Origin: Blautia sp. An249
Lineage (GTDB): Bacteria > Bacillota > Clostridia > Lachnospirales > Lachnospiraceae
Assembly (NCBI RefSeq): GCF_002159835.1
Contig: NZ_NFJL01000027.1
Location: 1-40,571 of the forward strand
Direction: 5' to 3'
DNA: 40,571 bases
This document shows positions 34,440-40,571 of the stretch, piece by piece (the first letter of the stretch is position 1; each line of letters begins with the position of its first letter). The position numbers and the translations under genes are program-made. The notes under the pieces were generated by a model. The model was not told the origin of the DNA. It did no database searches and saw nothing but the letters and a program-made list of their open reading frames with translations.

Positions 34440-35069
34440 ATGGCAAATCTATATAAGGTGATAGATGAAAATACATGGGAAAGGGCTATGCATTGTATGA
34501 TTTTCAGAAACAGTGTAGAACCCGCTTTTTGCGTTACTTTTGAAGTGGATATTACAGGCTTAAAGAATTATGTGAAGGAAAATAATCTTTCATTTACATT
34601 AGCTATGGTTTATGCAGTATGCAAATGTGCAAACCAAATAGAGGAATTCCGATATCGATTTGCAGATGGTAAGATTGTTTTGTTCGATAAGGTTGATACA
34701 GCATTTACTTATCTGAATAAAAAAACAAAATTATTCAAAGTTGTAAATGTACCTATGATAGACAACATGAAAGAATACTGTATCAAGGCAAAGAAGATTG
34801 CTGATGAACAAGAAACTTATTTTACCGGATCACTTGGAAATGATGTTTTTCAATGTTCACCAATGCCGTGGGTAACGTATACACATATTTCACATACAAA
34901 CTCTGGCAAACAAGATAATGCTACACCGTTGTTTGACTGGGGGAAATATTATGAAAAAGATGGCAGATGGATCATGCCTGTTTCTGTGCAGGCACATCAT
35001 TCATTCGTTGATGGAATCCATATTGGTGAGTTTGTTGATGCTTTGGAAAAATATCTTGCAAGATTTTAA
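34440..35069 (+). CDS. CatA-family (chloramphenicol acetyltransferase-like) acetyltransferase
   Basis: The 209-residue protein has the family active site AHHSFVDGIHIGEF with His187 and Asp191 in the right spacing, and the length of a CAT monomer that acts as a trimer. The family transfers acetyl from acetyl-CoA to a hydroxyl group. Resistance to chloramphenicol cannot be claimed: the rest diverges from classical resistance enzymes, and many gut Firmicutes carry such homologues. The start at 34440 lies just after the trailer of the previous gene, with GGGGGCGG as a poor ribosome-binding site. Confidence 0.78.
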   Translation: MANLYKVIDENTWERAMHCMIFRNSVEPAFCVTFEVDITGLKNYVKENNLSFTLAMVYAVCKCANQIEEFRYRFADGKIVLFDKVDTAFTYLNKKTKLFKVVNVPMIDNMKEYCIKAKKIADEQETYFTGSLGNDVFQCSPMPWVTYTHISHTNSGKQDNATPLFDWGKYYEKDGRWIMPVSVQAHHSFVDGIHIGEFVDALEKYLARF

Positions 35070-35102
35070 AAGATAAATCTTAATTTTGGGTGGTGAGATT
35101 AT

Positions 35103-35657
35103 ATGATACCTGCAATGACAACAGACAGACTTATACTTAGAGAATATAATGATGCAGATATAGATGATTATTTCAGATTGAAAAGTGATAAAGAAACTAT
35201 GTATTATTTGCAAGATATACAGTTATTTTCAAAAGAGGAAGCAGATGCGGACTTTGCAAAAATATTAGTTGATATGATAAGTGAAGATAGAAAGTTTTAT
35301 TTCTTTCACATCGAATTGAAAGAGACACATGAACAAGTTGGCAGTATCGGTTATACGGTGGTTGATAATACCCCTATTGGCAAGATTGTTCACGCAGGCT
35401 ACTTTATTTATCCTAAATTTTGGAGCAAAGGATATGTAACAGAAGCATTCAAAAGAGTGTTAGAGTATGCCTTTACTGAAAATGATGTTTATAGGGTAAC
35501 AGCTGGATGTTTGGCTGAAAATATTGGTTCCGAAAAAGTAATGGTAAAATGTGGACTTATAAAAGAAGTGGAGCATCTTGATTGGGAATGGCATGATGGC
35601 AGAATGAAAACCAGATTAGAATACAGATTGTTAAAGAACGAATGGCAAGGTCAATGA
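35103..35657 (+). CDS. GNAT family N-acetyltransferase (RimJ/RimL-like)
   Basis: The 184-residue protein starts TDRLILREYNDADIDDYFRL, the usual RimJ/RimL-like opening, and has the acetyl-CoA segment KFWSKGYVTEAFKRVLEYAF followed by NIGSEKVMVKCGL. The acceptor is unknown. It stands between two CAT-like genes; the upstream gap carries a degenerate trailer (GATAAATCTTAATTTTGG). Its last codons overlap the start of the next cassette leader. Confidence 0.82.
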   Translation: MIPAMTTDRLILREYNDADIDDYFRLKSDKETMYYLQDIQLFSKEEADADFAKILVDMISEDRKFYFFHIELKETHEQVGSIGYTVVDNTPIGKIVHAGYFIYPKFWSKGYVTEAFKRVLEYAFTENDVYRVTAGCLAENIGSEKVMVKCGLIKEVEHLDWEWHDGRMKTRLEYRLLKNEWQGQ

Positions 35658-35671
35658 TGGTGCAATTCTCA

Positions 35672-35728
35672 AACGAATGGGATAATAAAGAAAATCAGGA
35701 TGATAATTTAGAATTGATGGAGGTAAAC
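35672..35728 (+). repeat. Fourth, partial copy of the cassette leader
   Basis: From CGAATGGGATAATAAAG to the ATGGAGG site at 35716-35722 this region aligns with the leader of the DUF3784 cassette (34016-34073), keeping the -10-like GATAATAAA and the spacing to the start codon. No rlmH end precedes it. Confidence 0.5.
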
Positions 35729-36352
35729 ATGGCAAAAGAGATTGACCCACGAAAGTCGAAACGAGCTGCAGCATTTGAGCTTTGGATGAAAGCACCAAAT
35801 CCAATGGTAACTTTCTTTAAGACAATGGATGTCACAAATCTTGTCAAGGTAAGTAACAAGAAGCATCTGAAGTTTAATATGTTGATGGACTATTGTATTG
35901 GCAAAGCGGCAAAGGATGTAGATGAATTTTATTTGCTTCCAGTTGGAGATAAATTGATTCAGTATGAGACTATCGCTGTGAATACTATTGTAAAAAACAA
36001 AAAAGGAGAAGTAAGTTCCTGCGACATTCTGTTTACGAGCAAATTGGAAAAATTCAACAGTGATTATCTGAAATATACGAAGCAAGTTGCGGAAAATTGT
36101 ACGGATAGAGATCTTTCAGAAAACTGTATGGTAATTGGCACATCTGCAATTATAGATACTGAAATTGATGGTGCAGTGGGTATGAATAGCGGTATTTTTA
36201 ATAACCCATTTATAATTTGGGGAAGATACAAAAAGAAATTCTTTCGCTCTTATCTATCAATTTCATTTCAATTCCATCATACACAGATGGATGGCGCACA
36301 CGCTGGAAGATTTTTGGCTCTTATGCAGTCAGAAATAAACAATTTGAAATAA
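35729..36352 (+). CDS. Second CatA-family-like acetyltransferase
   Basis: The 207-residue protein ends with FQFHHTQMDGAHAGRFLA, where His184 and Asp188 match the CAT catalytic pair. It is only distantly similar to the CAT-like protein at 34.4 kb, so it is not a recent duplicate. The start at 35729 follows ATGGAGGTAAAC; the long upstream frame overlaps the GNAT gene and is not needed. Substrate unknown. A trailer motif follows at 36364. Confidence 0.75.
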   Translation: MAKEIDPRKSKRAAAFELWMKAPNPMVTFFKTMDVTNLVKVSNKKHLKFNMLMDYCIGKAAKDVDEFYLLPVGDKLIQYETIAVNTIVKNKKGEVSSCDILFTSKLEKFNSDYLKYTKQVAENCTDRDLSENCMVIGTSAIIDTEIDGAVGMNSGIFNNPFIIWGRYKKKFFRSYLSISFQFHHTQMDGAHAGRFLALMQSEINNLK

Positions 36353-36363
36353 TATCAATTTTC

Positions 36364-36386
36364 CAAAATCCTAGTTTATGTGGTTG
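36364..36386 (+). repeat. Trailer motif after the second CAT-like gene
   Basis: AAAATCCTAGTTTATGTGG repeats the trailer at 34404, here 12 bases past the stop codon. A shorter version, AACTCCTAGTTTA, is at 36848-36860 after the next gene. Confidence 0.6.
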
Positions 36387-36425
36387 TTAAATTGGTATTG
36401 ATAAAGATAAAGAGGAGATGACCTT

Positions 36426-36842
36426 GTGAAAAAATTGAGTGAAGACGCTGAAAAAATAATGACGGAACGCTTTGGAAAAGATACCATTATTGCATTAGCA
36501 ACAGTAGAAAATGAAGTTCCTTTTGTGCGCTATGTCAATGCCTATTATGAGAATGGTGCATTTTATATTATTACATATGCACTATCAAATAAAATGAAGC
36601 ACATGGAAAGCAACTCTACTGTTGCAATAGCTGGTGAATGGTTTACAGCACATGGAAAGAGCATCAATTTAGGATATTTCAGGAAAGAAGAAAATTACTG
36701 GATTGCAGAGAAATTGAAAAAAGTATTTTCTGAGTGGATTGACAACGGACATAATAATTTTGATGATGAAAATACTATAATTTTATGCGTGGAATTAACA
36801 GACGGGCTGATACTTTCACATGGGACAAGGTATGAGTTTTAG
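36426..36842 (+). CDS. Pyridoxamine 5'-phosphate oxidase family protein (flavin-binding split barrel)
   Basis: The 138-residue protein has the split-barrel pattern: a helix (EDAEKIMTERFGKDTIIALA), a strand pair PFVRYVNAYYENGAFYIIT, and SNKMKHMESNSTVAIAGEWF. Members bind FMN, F420 or heme and are often called nitroimidazole-resistance-like or general stress proteins; the activity here is unknown. The start is GTG at 36426, eight bases after GAGGAG. It is a single-gene cassette between two trailer motifs. Confidence 0.75.
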   Translation: MKKLSEDAEKIMTERFGKDTIIALATVENEVPFVRYVNAYYENGAFYIITYALSNKMKHMESNSTVAIAGEWFTAHGKSINLGYFRKEENYWIAEKLKKVFSEWIDNGHNNFDDENTIILCVELTDGLILSHGTRYEF

Positions 36843-36919
36843 CCTTTAACTCCTAGTTTACAGAATCGGAGAAATTGAAATTTATAAGAATGAGAAAGAT
36901 GGTTTGTAGGGTGAGGAGA

Positions 36920-37634
36920 ATGAGAAAGTTTGGTGCGATTTTAATAATATTGATGTGCCTGTTACTGACAGGATGCACAGAAATTTTCAAACTTTTGCAT
37001 GATGCCGTAGATTCGGATAATCCGTTAAGCGGGAAGGACACGAATGAGCGCATCGTCATGTGTCTGGAAGAAACATATCCCGAGCATGAGTTTTCGGTTG
37101 TCGAATCTTTTGATAAGACCGCAGACAAAGGGGTGTTCTGTGATGAAAATGGAATTGAGTTTTCTGTTCATACTCTTTTATACGATAATATTTATCATTT
37201 TGGCTGTGAGGATGATTATTTAGCAGTGCTTTTAAAAAGAGCGGAGCTACTTTGATGAATTAGCTGCGATCACTGAGAAATACGGATATATCGCGGATAT
37301 AGATTATGTGAATGAATCTGTGTGGATTGAGCCGACAGTAAGCAATACAGTTGATCTTGATTTTATACAATATGCGAGTATGGTCCATGAGATTTTAAAT
37401 GCCGTTGAAACCCCACGAGTGATATTCCCTGGGGAAACAGGATTCTCTACAGGGGAGGTTAATTATTATACACAGCCGTGTTTCGGTAGTGTGATGTGTG
37501 CAATTTCATATAATAATGTTTCCACAGCAGTTGTTTTTCGTTTTGAAGATAAAGATGTATCTGTGGAGCAGTTACAGAAACGCTTTGAAGATAAAATGGA
37601 TTGTCTGAAAGAAGATCAGGGAATGTCTGAATGA
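36920..37634 (+). pseudogene. Lipoprotein gene split by a one-base frameshift
   Basis: Frame one (36920-37255) encodes a lipoprotein signal (LIILMCLLLTGC, lipobox LTGC) and about 90 residues ending DDYLAVLLKRAELL. Frame two, read from 37239, continues ERSYFDELAAITEKYGYIAD and runs through 37634. Removing one A from the five-A run at 37234-37238 joins them into one protein of about 237 residues. I do not recognise the family. The break is either a real mutation or a sequencing error in a homopolymer. It lies in the accessory array. Confidence 0.7.
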
Positions 37635-37679
37635 TACAAAAGATGAGAAATCGCTAAGTTAGAGGTTGTGAGATAAATT

Positions 37680-38294
37680 ATGGATGCACAGGCATTTTGG
37701 AATGTAATAGGAAATTATAATCAGCAGACTAAGAATGTTCAAATTATTTTATTTATGATTTTGATTTTGGGTATTGCATTATCATATACTCAAAAAGTGA
37801 AATGGTCAGCTAAGTTTGTATTGGGAATCGTAAATCTGTTTATAGGAATTGCATTTTTTTCGTATTATGGAACTGAACCTATTCAAAAATTTTTTGCTTT
37901 ACCACTGTTTTTGGTGTGTGGTATTTTGTTTTTATATGAATGTTATCACAGCAGGGATGATAGACTTGAAAAGCCTAATTTATGGCAAGTTTCGCTATTG
38001 GCTCTCTACTTATTATATCCATTGATTTCTGTTATGTTGGGGAATAATTATCCACAAATGGTAACACATATCATGCCTTGCCCTGTTGTTAGTTTGGGTA
38101 TAGTTATATATTCAGGGTATAAGAGAAAAAATAAAGCACTTCTTACGCTATTAACGGTATGGGGCTTGACGGGGATAAAATCAGTTATTTTTAATGCGTA
38201 TGAAGATATAATCCTTTTAGTTTGTGGTTTATATGGTATTATTCTTTTAATAAATGAAATTAGACAATGTCATCCGAGCCTATATTCACGCTGA
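37680..38294 (+). CDS. Integral membrane protein, DUF6064-like
   Basis: The 204-residue protein has six or seven hydrophobic segments, preceded by AFWNVIGNYNQQTKNVQIIL, a start I associate with DUF6064 proteins, and a conserved MPCPVVSLGIVIYSG loop. The function is unknown. It has no strong ribosome-binding site (GTTGTGAGATAAATT) and stands alone between the split lipoprotein gene and the cysteine hydrolase. Confidence 0.65.
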   Translation: MDAQAFWNVIGNYNQQTKNVQIILFMILILGIALSYTQKVKWSAKFVLGIVNLFIGIAFFSYYGTEPIQKFFALPLFLVCGILFLYECYHSRDDRLEKPNLWQVSLLALYLLYPLISVMLGNNYPQMVTHIMPCPVVSLGIVIYSGYKRKNKALLTLLTVWGLTGIKSVIFNAYEDIILLVCGLYGIILLINEIRQCHPSLYSR

Positions 38295-38501
38295 AGGATT
38301 TGAAGTTCAAAAATTTATGATGAAACAAAAACCTATCATGACGGAAAATGATTGATGTTTGAGCCAACAGATACAACTTTATTTATATATTTTTGGGGTG
38401 ATGAGATGAGCGAGGCACTTGGAATCAATATGGATAGATATTGATTATCTCCATTATTCTATAATATCAAAATGAATGCATAATGGAGGATTTAATTTAA
38501 A
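38295..38501. other. AT-rich gap without a supported gene
   Basis: A 29-codon frame from 38354 (MFEPTDTTLFIYFWGDEMSE) is the longest candidate but lacks a ribosome-binding site and may be a gene relic. A TATAATA near 38459 and ATGGAGG near 38481 suit the promoter and ribosome-binding site of the following hydrolase. Confidence 0.3.
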
Positions 38502-39080
38502 ATGAAAATAAGCAAAAATAGCGCATTACTTGTAATAGATATACAACAAGAAGATTTTAAGGAAATGATACCAGAAAATGCGGATGCACCAGAATGGAAA
38601 TGTATTCGTAATGCTAAACGAGTTTTAGCTGTTTTTCGTGCAAACAATCTGCCTGTCATTCAAATCAAGGAAGTTCATAGAGCTGATATGGTGGATTTTG
38701 GACGAGAATTAGACGGAGCAGAATCCATTCATTGTATGGAGGATTCACCATATACAGATTATGCAAAATTGACATATCCCATTAAGGGAGAATACCTGAT
38801 TTCTAAGAGAAGATACAGTGCATTCTTTGCAACGGACTTAGAAATTTTGCTAAAAGGACTGCGTGTGAATACTTTGTATCTTATTGGAGGGCTGACAGAT
38901 GTCTGTATTCATTACACAGCGGTAGATGCCCATCAACACGACTATTATATTAAGGTTGTAACTGATGCGGTTGCTGGTTCAAGCAAAGAAGCACATGAAT
39001 ATGCGCTGAAAGCAATCAAGTATTTGCAGAAAGATTCGTTGATAACTGTTAATGACGTTGAAAGTGCAGAGATAGAATGA
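38502..39080 (+). CDS. Cysteine hydrolase of the isochorismatase family
   Basis: The 192-residue protein has the Asp-Lys-Cys triad of isochorismatase/nicotinamidase-like hydrolases: Asp13 in LLVIDIQQEDF, Lys102 in LISKRRYSAFF and Cys135 in GGLTDVCIHYTAVDA. Nicotinamidase, biuret amidohydrolase and other amidase roles are all possible. ATGGAGGATTTAATTTAAA gives a fair ribosome-binding site. A trailer-like TGAAGAATTCCAGTTTCG starts at its stop codon. Confidence 0.83.
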   Translation: MKISKNSALLVIDIQQEDFKEMIPENADAPEWKCIRNAKRVLAVFRANNLPVIQIKEVHRADMVDFGRELDGAESIHCMEDSPYTDYAKLTYPIKGEYLISKRRYSAFFATDLEILLKGLRVNTLYLIGGLTDVCIHYTAVDAHQHDYYIKVVTDAVAGSSKEAHEYALKAIKYLQKDSLITVNDVESAEIE

Positions 39081-39095
39081 AGAATTCCAGTTTCG
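39078..39095 (+). repeat. Degenerate trailer motif at the cysteine hydrolase stop
   Basis: TGAAGAATTCCAGTTTCG begins with the stop codon and keeps the TCC-AGTTT core of the trailer found after other cargo genes. Confidence 0.4.
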
Positions 39096-39124
39096 TACTA
39101 TATAAGTGTAGATGTTCAAACTAA

Positions 39125-39280
39125 TGGAAAAAGACTTTAATTGATATAAATGATGCGTGCGTCTTACAAGGGGCATTACCATCAAGACAACTGAAACTTG
39201 TGTTGGCATGGTACGTGATTCATCAGGATGAATTGATGCAGAACTGGGAACTTGCAAAGGACGGAAAACCATTAAATTGA
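39125..39280 (+). pseudogene. C-terminal relic of a DUF4160 protein
   Basis: The frame holds TLIDINDACVLQGALPSRQL, then KLVLAWYVIHQDELMQNWEL and AKDGKPLN-stop, which is the second half of a DUF4160 protein. The N-terminal half is missing: the frame meets a stop at 39122-39124. DUF4160 genes are normally followed by a DUF2442 gene, and one follows here. Confidence 0.7.
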
Positions 39281-39317
39281 ATCAATCCTTTGATTTTAAT
39301 GTGAAAGAGGCGTTGTC

Positions 39318-39590
39318 ATGTTAGAATATTTTCCAACTGTGGTACAGGTGATACCGCATGAAGATTGTAGTGTGGATGTATATTTTGATGATGAAAAGAT
39401 TGTTTGCTGCCATGCAGAAAAGGATTTGTCAGCAGACGTGTTTGAAAGAATTAAAGAATATTGTATCTTCTTGGATAGATGCATGGATTTAAATGGAACA
39501 CTGGCATGGGATATTGCCGTAGAAACTGTACTTAGATGTGTTATGGAGAGCCGTATCACAAGTAAGAAGGATTTATGGCGGCGGGCATGA
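39318..39590 (+). CDS. DUF2442 protein, 3' end replaced at repeat copy C
   Basis: The first 70 residues fit DUF2442 (YFPTVVQVIPHEDCSVDVYF and DRCMDLNGTLAWDIA). The last codons, from about 39545, are rlmH-end sequence read in another frame (MESRITSKKDLWRRA). The native C terminus is therefore lost at the repeat junction. With the truncated DUF4160 relic upstream, the pair is a broken module, often discussed as a toxin-antitoxin-like couple. Confidence 0.65.
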   Translation: MLEYFPTVVQVIPHEDCSVDVYFDDEKIVCCHAEKDLSADVFERIKEYCIFLDRCMDLNGTLAWDIAVETVLRCVMESRITSKKDLWRRA

Positions 39591-39613
39591 TACGATAAGA
39601 ATTGGTTCGGGAA

Positions 39614-39645
39614 GAGAGCGGACAGATGCAGTCTGCTTTCTTTTT
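39614..39645 (+). terminator. Terminator within repeat copy C
   Basis: GAGAGCGGAC (39614-39623) pairs with GTCTGCTTTC (39631-39640) around a 7-base loop, then TTTTT. Confidence 0.75.
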
Positions 39646-39664
39646 GTGTGCACAGGAAAATGCA

Positions 39665-39693
39665 ATGACAGAGAAAGAAACGAGTGGTATAAT
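39665..39693 (+). promoter_or_regulatory. Cassette promoter, copy C
   Basis: ATGACA (39665-39670) and TATAAT (39688-39693), 17 bases apart, precede the flavin reductase gene. The following leader (AAATTGGAAGTT, then GGGAGGTG) matches that of the ACT and DUF3784 genes. Confidence 0.7.
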
Positions 39694-39740
39694 AAAAAGC
39701 AATTAGGACAGTAAATTGGAAGTTTACGGGAGGTGTGATA

Positions 39741-40388
39741 ATGAAAATAGAGATAGGAAAAGATTTCCCACAGTATTTTATACCCTCATATCCAGAAGAA
39801 TTTGAACTATTCTCCCATTTTGAAACGACAGCAGGAATACCGACAGTTTTATTTGCAATTACCACATGGAAAGAAAACGGAAAGCCTAATGTATGCTTCC
39901 ACGCATGGAGTTGTTTTCATGGCGATAAGACAGCTTTCTTTGCTGTTATGGGAAATCTTTATCGTCACACTCATACTTATGCAAATATCCAAAGGGAAAA
40001 GTGCTTTTGTATCAATTTTCTTCCAATAAGTTACTATGATAAATTGGTAGATACTATTAACCATAACGACTACGAAGCTGATGAGTTTTCAGTAGGGAAA
40101 TTTGCGCTTATAAATGCCAAGACCATCCATGCCCCAATGATACAGGAGGCTTTTATAAATATGGAGTGTACTTTGAAAGAAACGCAGGATTTAAGCGGAG
40201 CAGGTATTACTTCAATGATTATCGGGCAAGTACAACACATTTCCGTTGAGGAAGAATACGCACAGGGCTATAAAAAACGATATGGAAAAGACGGATTTAT
40301 GATGTTAGTCCCTGCCCCACAAGACTTAAAAACAGGAGAACCTAATCAATCAGCGATTGCTACGATAAATATTGAAAAGTATGACTGA
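39741..40388 (+). CDS. Flavin reductase family protein
   Basis: The 215-residue protein has the FMN-binding split-barrel pattern of flavin reductase-like proteins: TVLFAITTWKENGKPNVCFH, then GDKTAFFAVMGNLYRHTHTY and REKCFCINFLP, and a C-terminal SMIIGQVQHISVEEE. It would bind FMN and reduce it or another acceptor with NAD(P)H. The ATG at 39741 follows GGGAGGTGTGATA. It is the cargo gene directly after repeat copy C, and a trailer motif overlaps its stop. Confidence 0.8.
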   Translation: MKIEIGKDFPQYFIPSYPEEFELFSHFETTAGIPTVLFAITTWKENGKPNVCFHAWSCFHGDKTAFFAVMGNLYRHTHTYANIQREKCFCINFLPISYYDKLVDTINHNDYEADEFSVGKFALINAKTIHAPMIQEAFINMECTLKETQDLSGAGITSMIIGQVQHISVEEEYAQGYKKRYGKDGFMMLVPAPQDLKTGEPNQSAIATINIEKYD

Positions 40389-40403
40389 CAAATCCTAGTT
40401 TAT
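40386..40403 (+). repeat. Trailer motif overlapping the flavin reductase stop
   Basis: TGACAAATCCTAGTTTAT starts with the stop codon and equals the motif at 34404 except for one base. Confidence 0.6.
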
Positions 40404-40472
40404 CTATTCAACCCTCTAAAAGTCCTTTGTTTTCAAGGCTTTTCGCCTATTCAATGTTCCAACCTCATGTAT

Positions 40473-40520
40473 TTTCCCTTGTTTTTGCCCTTATGAGCCG
40501 AAACAAGGGAAATATTTTAT
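40473..40520 (+). terminator. Hairpin between the flavin reductase and the right-edge gene
   Basis: TTTCCCTTGTTT (40473-40484) pairs perfectly with 40501-40512 across a 16-base loop and is followed by TATTTTATT on the plus strand, so it can end the flavin reductase message. It could also be an inverted repeat at the border of a further element. Confidence 0.5.
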
Positions 40521-40571
40521 TCTCCGCAGACCACTTTATCCAACAGTCTTGCGGAAGTACGCTTTGCTTCC
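40517..40571 (-). CDS. 3' end of an unidentified gene (partial)
   Basis: The minus strand is open from the window edge and ends with EAKRTSARLLDKVVCGE-stop. Only 17 complete codons are visible, so no family can be named. The gene is transcribed toward the accessory array. Confidence 0.4.
   Translation of the reverse strand, partial: EAKRTSARLLDKVVCGE

Larger units (their letters stand above)
39545..39708 (+). repeat. rlmH-end repeat, copy C
   Basis: This copy has the same length as copy A and about 12 differences in 164 bases, again with GAGCCGTATCACAAGTAA at its start. It interrupts the DUF2442 gene. The terminator hairpin is identical to copy A, and the promoter matches except in the spacer. 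Confidence 0.85.

Noticed and set aside
34440..36352. Proven chloramphenicol resistance genes
   Set aside because: Only the catalytic His-Asp motif is shared; overall sequence is too far from known resistance CATs to claim activity.
32800..40403. Integron gene-cassette array with attC sites
   Set aside because: The trailers lack paired RYYYAAC/GTTRRRY boxes, genes have their own promoters, and no integron integrase is present.

Overview
The window reads as chromosome of a Gram-positive anaerobe of the Lachnospiraceae (clostridial cluster XIVa). The evidence is the strong AGGAGG ribosome-binding sites, a Rex regulator, clostridial housekeeping genes (FtsK/SpoIIIE, UppP, RlmH, TepA, YebC, EndoA-type MazF) and oxygen-sensitive multi-cluster flavin/iron-sulfur enzymes. 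I cannot name the species.

Region 1 (1-3.2 kb) is a decayed Tn916/Tn1549-type conjugative element. On the minus strand it holds a 3'-truncated large serine recombinase, a shortened replication initiator, a DUF3796/XRE regulator pair with its own promoter, a sigma-like factor and the small HTH protein usually next to xis/int. No xis or int lies in the window. Two direct repeats near base 40 resemble Tn916 integrase arm sites.

Region 2 (3.3-31.6 kb) is core chromosome, about 45% GC by impression. It carries an aldo/keto reductase, a PatB-like aminotransferase relic, a Crp/Fnr regulator, a TIGR04076 protein, BrnQ, a holin-like protein and a yybP-ykoY (Mn2+) riboswitch ahead of mntP. Two ABC-F proteins and an intracellular subtilase follow. 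The heart of it is a redox block: a probable Re-citrate synthase and NADP-isocitrate dehydrogenase (2-oxoglutarate and NADPH supply), Rex (NADH/NAD+ sensor), the NAD(P)HX repair enzyme and a three-gene operon at 21.4-27.2 kb. That operon has NuoE-like and NuoF-like subunits and a 1163-residue fusion of a 2Fe-2S ferredoxin domain, a GltD/NfnB-like flavoprotein, 4Fe-4S ferredoxins and a NuoG-like domain. No H-cluster motif is present, so it fits a Stn-type electron-bifurcating transhydrogenase (NADPH, NAD+, ferredoxin) better than a hydrogenase. uppP, ftsK, a Dabb protein and rlmH complete the core.

Region 3 (31.6-40.5 kb) begins exactly at the stop codon of rlmH and is visibly more AT-rich. 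It is an accessory array in which the last codons of rlmH (E-P-Y-H-K-stop), a terminator and a promoter recur three times (31.56, 33.88 and 39.55 kb), as expected for tandem site-specific insertions at the 3' end of rlmH, the target also used by staphylococcal SCC elements. The cargo is single, unrelated small genes: a methyltransferase, an ACT protein, a DUF3990 two-gene module, DUF3784, two CAT-like acetyltransferases around a GNAT, a PNPOx-like protein, a frameshifted lipoprotein, a DUF6064-like membrane protein, a cysteine hydrolase, DUF4160/DUF2442 relics and a flavin reductase. Many are bracketed by similar short leaders and by a short trailer that often overlaps the stop codon. This leader-gene-trailer pattern at rlmH is the least explained structure in the window. 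The last 55 bases hold the 3' end of an unidentified minus-strand gene.
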